From NCBI RefSeq assembly GCF_000297435.1, contig NZ_CAIP01000087.1, forward strand, positions 1 to 9,114: a DNA stretch of 9,114 bases, in the 5' to 3' direction. The translations under genes were made by a program, and so were the position numbers. This DNA comes from Microcystis sp. T1-4 (lineage in GTDB: Bacteria > Cyanobacteriota > Cyanobacteriia > Cyanobacteriales > Microcystaceae). The notes under the pieces are model-generated. The model was not told the origin of the DNA. It did not search any database and worked only from the letters and a program-made list of their open reading frames with translations. The stretch's first letter is position 1, and every line of letters starts with the position of its first letter. Positions 5,405 to 9,114 of the stretch are shown here, piece by piece.

Positions 5405-7479
5405 TAGAATCGTTCCCCGATACCGAAATGAATACGAGAACTACCATCGACATTAAAACCGTAGTCAACCCGAATTTGGCCGACGGGAGATTGTACCCGA
5501 ACACCTAAACCGTAACCGAGACCAGTACCGGGTAAATCCCGGACAATACCGGGTTGACCGGGGACATCACCTTGGGAACCAATAGTAGTGCCGAAATCGA
5601 CAAATAATGCCCCTCCGATAATTGCCACAATGGGAAAACGATATTCGGCCGTCGCTTGGAAATAACTGCGACCGCTACCCACTTCTCCCTCAGCGTAACC
5701 CCGTACAGAGTTACTACCCCCAACAATAAAAGCATCGTAGGGGGGTAAATCGCCTAATACTGTCCCTGCTTGCACATTAAAAGCTAGGGATTGCTGACCT
5801 TTAAAAATATCGGTTTCAAAGAGATTAAAGGAATTAATAAACCGAACGGGGATAAAGTAACTGTAACTACCCCGAACACGAGTGCCGAAAATACTGCCAG
5901 AACCGACGGGGATAGTTTGTTCCAAACCTAGACGCAGGAAAGAACCACTGGTGGGTTGCAGGGGATTGTCGCGAAAATCTTGAATAGCGCCAATATTGAG
6001 GGAAAGTAGATCATCAGTCCCAGAGGAACTAAAAGACAGTTGTTGACTGCCAAAACCGTTGAGGGGTGCAGACAAGGGGGAGATGTCACCATTGGCATTC
6101 TGCACCTGTACCTGTTGATAGTTAAAACCTAGGGAAACCACCCATTTTGGTTTTGTAAAAACATCAGGGGCCAAAGGACGGACAAAAGTAATACCGCCAC
6201 CCGTGCGGACGATACGGGGACTATCATTATCGTTAAGGGTCCGAATTGAGGAATCTTCCCCATCATAAACTAGAGAAATCGACTGTCGCCGGAAAACGTT
6301 GACCGTGTAGGAAGTGCGGAAATTATCCGTGGCAATCCAAGGATCGGAAAAACTCAGATCGAATAAAAATTCCCGTTCCCCTAACTGAACTTCTGCCCCC
6401 AAAGTTTGGTTATTACCGCCAAAATTGCGCTGTTGATAGCTGACAGTGCCGAATAGGCCCGCATTCGAGCTAATACCACCCCCAGCGGCCACGGAACCGG
6501 TATTACCTTCCACCACATCGACGTTAACAATCACCTCCCTTGGGTCGCTGCCGGGGGAAAAAGACAGACGCACATCCTCGAATAAACCGAGACCGAAAAC
6601 ACGCTGTAAATCCTGTTGGGCCGTATTGCGGTTAAAAATATCCCCCGCTTTTAGGCGCATTTCCCTAGTAATGATAAATTCTCTGGTTTTACCGTTGACT
6701 GGTTCCTGTTCAACGTTAAAGTAGCGTACTTGAATTTTTTCGATTAAACCTTCGGAAATGACCAGAATCACCCGACCATCGGGAGTTACTTGCGGCGCAC
6801 CGATTACCTGGGCTAGATCATAGCCGTTTTTGCTGTACCAGTCATTGATTTTTTTCACCCCCGCCTGTAATTCCCTCAAATTCAGGGTTTTGCCGTATTG
6901 ACCGGCGAAAATTTCCTCGACCACCCCAGCAGGTAAAATCGATTTGTCCACGGTTTCCGGGGCGATTTGAATCTGTACGCCCTGAAAAACGGGGTTAGGC
7001 TGCACCTCAAAGGTGACTCGCACCCCTAGGGGCGTATCTTGGGGAACTGCCCGCACATCGGCAAAAAAACCCGTGGCAAAAACGGCGTTAATGTCTTCTT
7101 GCAGTTGCGATCGAGTCGCACCTCGTCCTGGTCGGGTGCGAATGGTATTATAAACTAGATTTTCTAATTCCCGATCGCCCCCCTGTACTACCACTTCAGC
7201 CACCAAAACTCGCGACTCCTCGGCCTGCGCTGGTGGCGCTGTTGGGGGAGTTTCTACAGGGCTTGGTGTTTCCGTCGGGGTTTCCGGTGCTGGTGCCACG
7301 GGTGGAGTAGTTTCTGCCGTCGCCGGGGGAGACTGTACTATCTCCTCGACAGGTGAAAAAACCGTTGGTTGCGGTTTTTCTTCGGCCATGACCGTCCCGT
7401 GAAATAATCCGAAAATAGCCAGCAGCAGGGCCAGCGAGGAATATCGCCCCGAAAAATTGAGATTTTTAAGCACTTCCAC
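5404..7479 (-). CDS. bamA: Omp85/BamA family outer-membrane assembly factor
   Basis: This 691-residue protein inserts beta-barrel proteins into the outer membrane and belongs to the group of cyanobacterial Omp85 proteins related to chloroplast Toc75. A signal peptide (residues 1-32, hydrophobic SLALLLAIFGLFHGTVMA, cleavage probably after VMA) is followed by a Pro/Thr/Glu-rich linker (about 36-88). Three POTRA domains follow (about 90-160, 162-244 and 246-325), the number usual in cyanobacteria. The 16-strand barrel spans about 327-691, with the conserved RDNPLQPTSGS at 503-513, the loop-6 VRGY motif at 592-595 and a terminal Phe691 (HFGIGERF) acting as the beta-signal. The start is GTG at 7477-7479; another GTG at codon 3 is possible. 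lpxC lies just downstream, a pairing that links barrel assembly to lipid A synthesis. Homologues are often annotated simply as Omp85. Confidence 0.95.
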   Translation of the reverse strand: MEVLKNLNFSGRYSSLALLLAIFGLFHGTVMAEEKPQPTVFSPVEEIVQSPPATAETTPPVAPAPETPTETPSPVETPPTAPPAQAEESRVLVAEVVVQGGDRELENLVYNTIRTRPGRGATRSQLQEDINAVFATGFFADVRAVPQDTPLGVRVTFEVQPNPVFQGVQIQIAPETVDKSILPAGVVEEIFAGQYGKTLNLRELQAGVKKINDWYSKNGYDLAQVIGAPQVTPDGRVILVISEGLIEKIQVRYFNVEQEPVNGKTREFIITREMRLKAGDIFNRNTAQQDLQRVFGLGLFEDVRLSFSPGSDPREVIVNVDVVEGNTGSVAAGGGISSNAGLFGTVSYQQRNFGGNNQTLGAEVQLGEREFLFDLSFSDPWIATDNFRTSYTVNVFRRQSISLVYDGEDSSIRTLNDNDSPRIVRTGGGITFVRPLAPDVFTKPKWVVSLGFNYQQVQVQNANGDISPLSAPLNGFGSQQLSFSSSGTDDLLSLNIGAIQDFRDNPLQPTSGSFLRLGLEQTIPVGSGSIFGTRVRGSYSYFIPVRFINSFNLFETDIFKGQQSLAFNVQAGTVLGDLPPYDAFIVGGSNSVRGYAEGEVGSGRSYFQATAEYRFPIVAIIGGALFVDFGTTIGSQGDVPGQPGIVRDLPGTGLGYGLGVRVQSPVGQIRVDYGFNVDGSSRIHFGIGERF

Positions 7480-7820
7480 ACACCCACTAACACCATTATG
7501 GTTTTGTTTGTTTTCTCTGCCCGAGAAATTTAACGAACGTTAAAACTCTAGCAGATCGCTTACTCTCAGTAAATCCCAGCTTGACCGGTGACTCAAGAGA
7601 TACTGCATCGGGTCTGATATTGGTCAGCCGTCAGCATTAAGTTTTTATCTTGCCATATCTTAGCTTTTTCTGGTTTGGCTCTATCCCAATTCCCCCTCTG
7701 GGATTATTGCCACCTCGGTTGGCCCACAATCAATTACATATCTTCCTAACTCACCAAAATTAAAAACAATTATGTTTATTCTCCTGGGAATCCCCCACCT
7801 TATTTACGCCTGGGCAGATG
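7480..7820. other. Spacer between Hpt gene and omp85, no gene
   Basis: The 341 bases contain no convincing reading frame or RNA gene. Besides the palindrome at 7529-7544, a weak hairpin (ATCCCA at 7683-7688 with TGGGAT at 7699-7704) is present. The omp85 promoter should lie here on the minus strand, but no clear -35/-10 pair stands out. Confidence 0.4.
7529..7544. promoter_or_regulatory. Operator-like palindrome upstream of omp85
   Basis: TTTAACG and CGTTAAA form 7-bp arms around two bases (TTTAACGAACGTTAAA). It lies about 50 bases upstream of the omp85 GTG start, a position suited to a dimeric regulator's binding site. No specific regulator can be named. Confidence 0.35.
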
Positions 7821-8699
7821 TCAACGTCTCGTTTGTAATAACTGTACCAGTTGCGAGACCTGTTGCCGATTGAACATTTGCAGCAGGGTACTAGCTACCA
7901 ATTCCGGTTCTAGGGTAATCAGGATTTGTGGTAATTTGGCGGTGGCTAATAATTGCAATTCTTGACTGACGGTGATTTCTTCCCCGCGACCCCATTCTAA
8001 TAAATCACTGGCTTGTTTTAATTCTTTAATAATAACCGGGGCGAGAGTGCGGTAGGAATGTTTGGGGTTAGCCAGGGCAGATTGGGCATTTTTAACTAAA
8101 TATTGCCAGTTTTGCTGTTCCGAAGCCAATTGAGATAGAGATAAAGTTAATTTTTGTAATTGCTGACGGGAAGCACTGGTTTCTTCCTGTTTGAACAGTT
8201 GTAACATCTGTTTGAGGATAGCTCTGATGCTCATGGAGATAGAAGACGCTGCCGCAATAGCTGGAGTAGATTTTTTTTGGTCGAGAAGATAGTTAAGATG
8301 GGCCTGCAATTCGGCAAAAGTCGGTTCACCTTTTTTAACCATAGCGTTAGCTTCTTCGGCTTGCAACCCTAATGGACCGGGCAGCTTATCGATCAATGTC
8401 TGCAGCAGATCATAACCCTTGAGGAACAAAGATTCTAATTTTTGATCCACTTGCAGGGGATTTTCTTTCAGTATTTTGAAAGCATCCTCAAGACGGTGAG
8501 CAGTTTTTTGGATACTGCCATAACCTAACATGGCCGCCCCCCCCTTGATCGAATGGGCGGCACGAAACATCTCGTTCATCTGTTCAGTATTGTTGACCAG
8601 ATTGCCTAGGTCTAAAATCCCCTGTTCCAAAGTTTCTAGGTGTTCTTTTGCTTCTTCGATGAAATAGCCGAGAATTTTCTGAGCGTTAGCGGAGTCCAA
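7821..8699 (-). CDS. CheA-like Hpt (histidine phosphotransfer) domain protein
   Basis: This 292-residue soluble protein has an N-terminal Hpt domain (about 5-115) with the phosphorylatable His49 in AAHSIKGGAAMLG, the CheA/PilL-type signature. It would accept a phosphoryl group from a response-regulator receiver or histidine kinase in a phosphorelay. The remainder (about 125-292) is Gln/Leu-rich and helical, with no kinase, CheW or receiver domain recognisable, so the protein is a stand-alone Hpt rather than a full CheA. The start is TTG at 8697-8699; there is no in-frame ATG nearby, and a G-rich stretch (AAGGGGGAT) seven to fifteen bases upstream can act as the Shine-Dalgarno. No partner kinase or regulator lies in the window. 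The pathway (motility, pili or another response) is unknown. Confidence 0.88.
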   Translation of the reverse strand: MDSANAQKILGYFIEEAKEHLETLEQGILDLGNLVNNTEQMNEMFRAAHSIKGGAAMLGYGSIQKTAHRLEDAFKILKENPLQVDQKLESLFLKGYDLLQTLIDKLPGPLGLQAEEANAMVKKGEPTFAELQAHLNYLLDQKKSTPAIAAASSISMSIRAILKQMLQLFKQEETSASRQQLQKLTLSLSQLASEQQNWQYLVKNAQSALANPKHSYRTLAPVIIKELKQASDLLEWGRGEEITVSQELQLLATAKLPQILITLEPELVASTLLQMFNRQQVSQLVQLLQTRR

Positions 8700-9114
8700 G
8701 GTCTTATCCCCCTTATCACGATGCTGTCTAGTCCTAGATTGCCCAGTTTTTCAGGAAATATATCAGTTATCAGGCAATGGCTAGGAAAACTGGCCCAGAC
8801 GGACACAAGCTTGGTTCAAAAGCCTGGCCCCAAAGGTTCTCAGCTTCTCTTGCTCAAAATAGATCTAGCAATGGCAGGCAAAAAGCTAAAGCAAGAATCG
8901 GGAACAGGAGCAAGCTGACTAGAAATTGTTATTGATAAGTGGTGGCTGAGTTGTTGACTATAGGCAACAGACAACGCCAGAACATTAGGTCGTCCTCCAG
9001 AGATGATGCCAAATCCCCTCATACTCCAGCTTGCTCTTGCTCAAAAACCTCGTCACCTCCATCAAGGGCTAAATTAGAACAAATTTACTAAACAAAAATA
9101 CCCGACCAGAAAAA
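8700..9114. other. Terminal region upstream of the Hpt gene, no supported gene
   Basis: The 415 bases contain the Hpt gene's leader and repetitive DNA. CCAGTTTT at 8743-8750 pairs with AAAACTGG at 8786-8793, and CTAGATTGCC nearby pairs imperfectly with GGCAATGGCTAG, so a folded leader is possible. Short frames exist on plus (ATG at 8721 to about 8918) and minus (8840-9022, 60 codons), but neither has a recognised domain, good start signal or typical composition. Confidence 0.35.
8841..9046. repeat. Direct and inverted repeats of CAGCTTGCTCTTGCTCAAAA
   Basis: CAGCTTCTCTTGCTCAAAA (8841-8859) recurs at 9027-9046 with one extra G. The first ten bases of the second copy (CAGCTTGCTC, 9027-9036) also appear inverted as GAGCAAGCTG at 8908-8917. 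This arrangement suggests a degenerate repetitive element, but its borders cannot be set. Confidence 0.5.

Noticed and set aside
8721..8918. Plus-strand frame of about 65 codons starting at ATG 8721
   Set aside because: It runs through the Hpt leader and the repeat cluster, with no family resemblance or Shine-Dalgarno.
8840..9022. 60-codon minus-strand reading frame upstream of the Hpt gene
   Set aside because: It lies across the direct and inverted repeats, has no domain and no start signal, and is likely a repeat-derived frame.

Overview
The window looks like the chromosome of a unicellular cyanobacterium, most likely Microcystis or a close relative. The support is an oxygen-dependent chlorophyll cyclase (AcsF), a cyanobacterial Omp85 with a proline-rich N-terminal linker next to lpxC, HIP1 octamers (GCGATCGC), heptameric short tandem repeats and small non-coding mobile elements. 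The genus is inferred from general character, not proven.

Layout. Positions 1-184 hold a 122-bp MITE-like element with perfect 12-bp terminal inverted repeats and an 8-bp target duplication. A minus-strand gene (185-724) encodes an unusual protein with a methionine-rich (Met-Gln-Pro) repeat and a C-terminal four-cysteine zinc ribbon. acsF (882-1958, minus) has its own intrinsic terminator. The 600-bp gap 1959-2556 carries a 19-bp direct repeat, a second palindromic MITE-like element (2279-2376) and a good promoter. That promoter reads into the only plus-strand gene, at 2557-4122.

The plus-strand gene is the accessory item of most interest. It encodes a 521-residue ApeA-type protein: an N-terminal ApeA-like domain plus a C-terminal HEPN domain with an R-N-x3-H ribonuclease motif. 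That architecture matches single-gene anti-phage (abortive infection) proteins. It is AT-rich, opposite in orientation to all neighbours, and sits between housekeeping genes in repeat-rich spacers, as expected of an acquired defence gene.

After a 376-bp spacer with an inverted repeat and no convincing gene come lpxC (4499-5311, minus) and omp85/bamA (5404-7479, minus). They are transcribed in the order omp85-lpxC and separated by a spacer of AACTGRT heptads. Together they serve outer-membrane biogenesis: lipid A synthesis and beta-barrel insertion. A 341-bp spacer leads to a CheA-like Hpt (histidine phosphotransfer) protein gene (7821-8699, minus, TTG start). The last 415 bases hold repeats but no gene I can support.

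All core genes are on the minus strand. The plus-strand ApeA gene and the two MITE-like elements mark the accessory, mobile part of the window.
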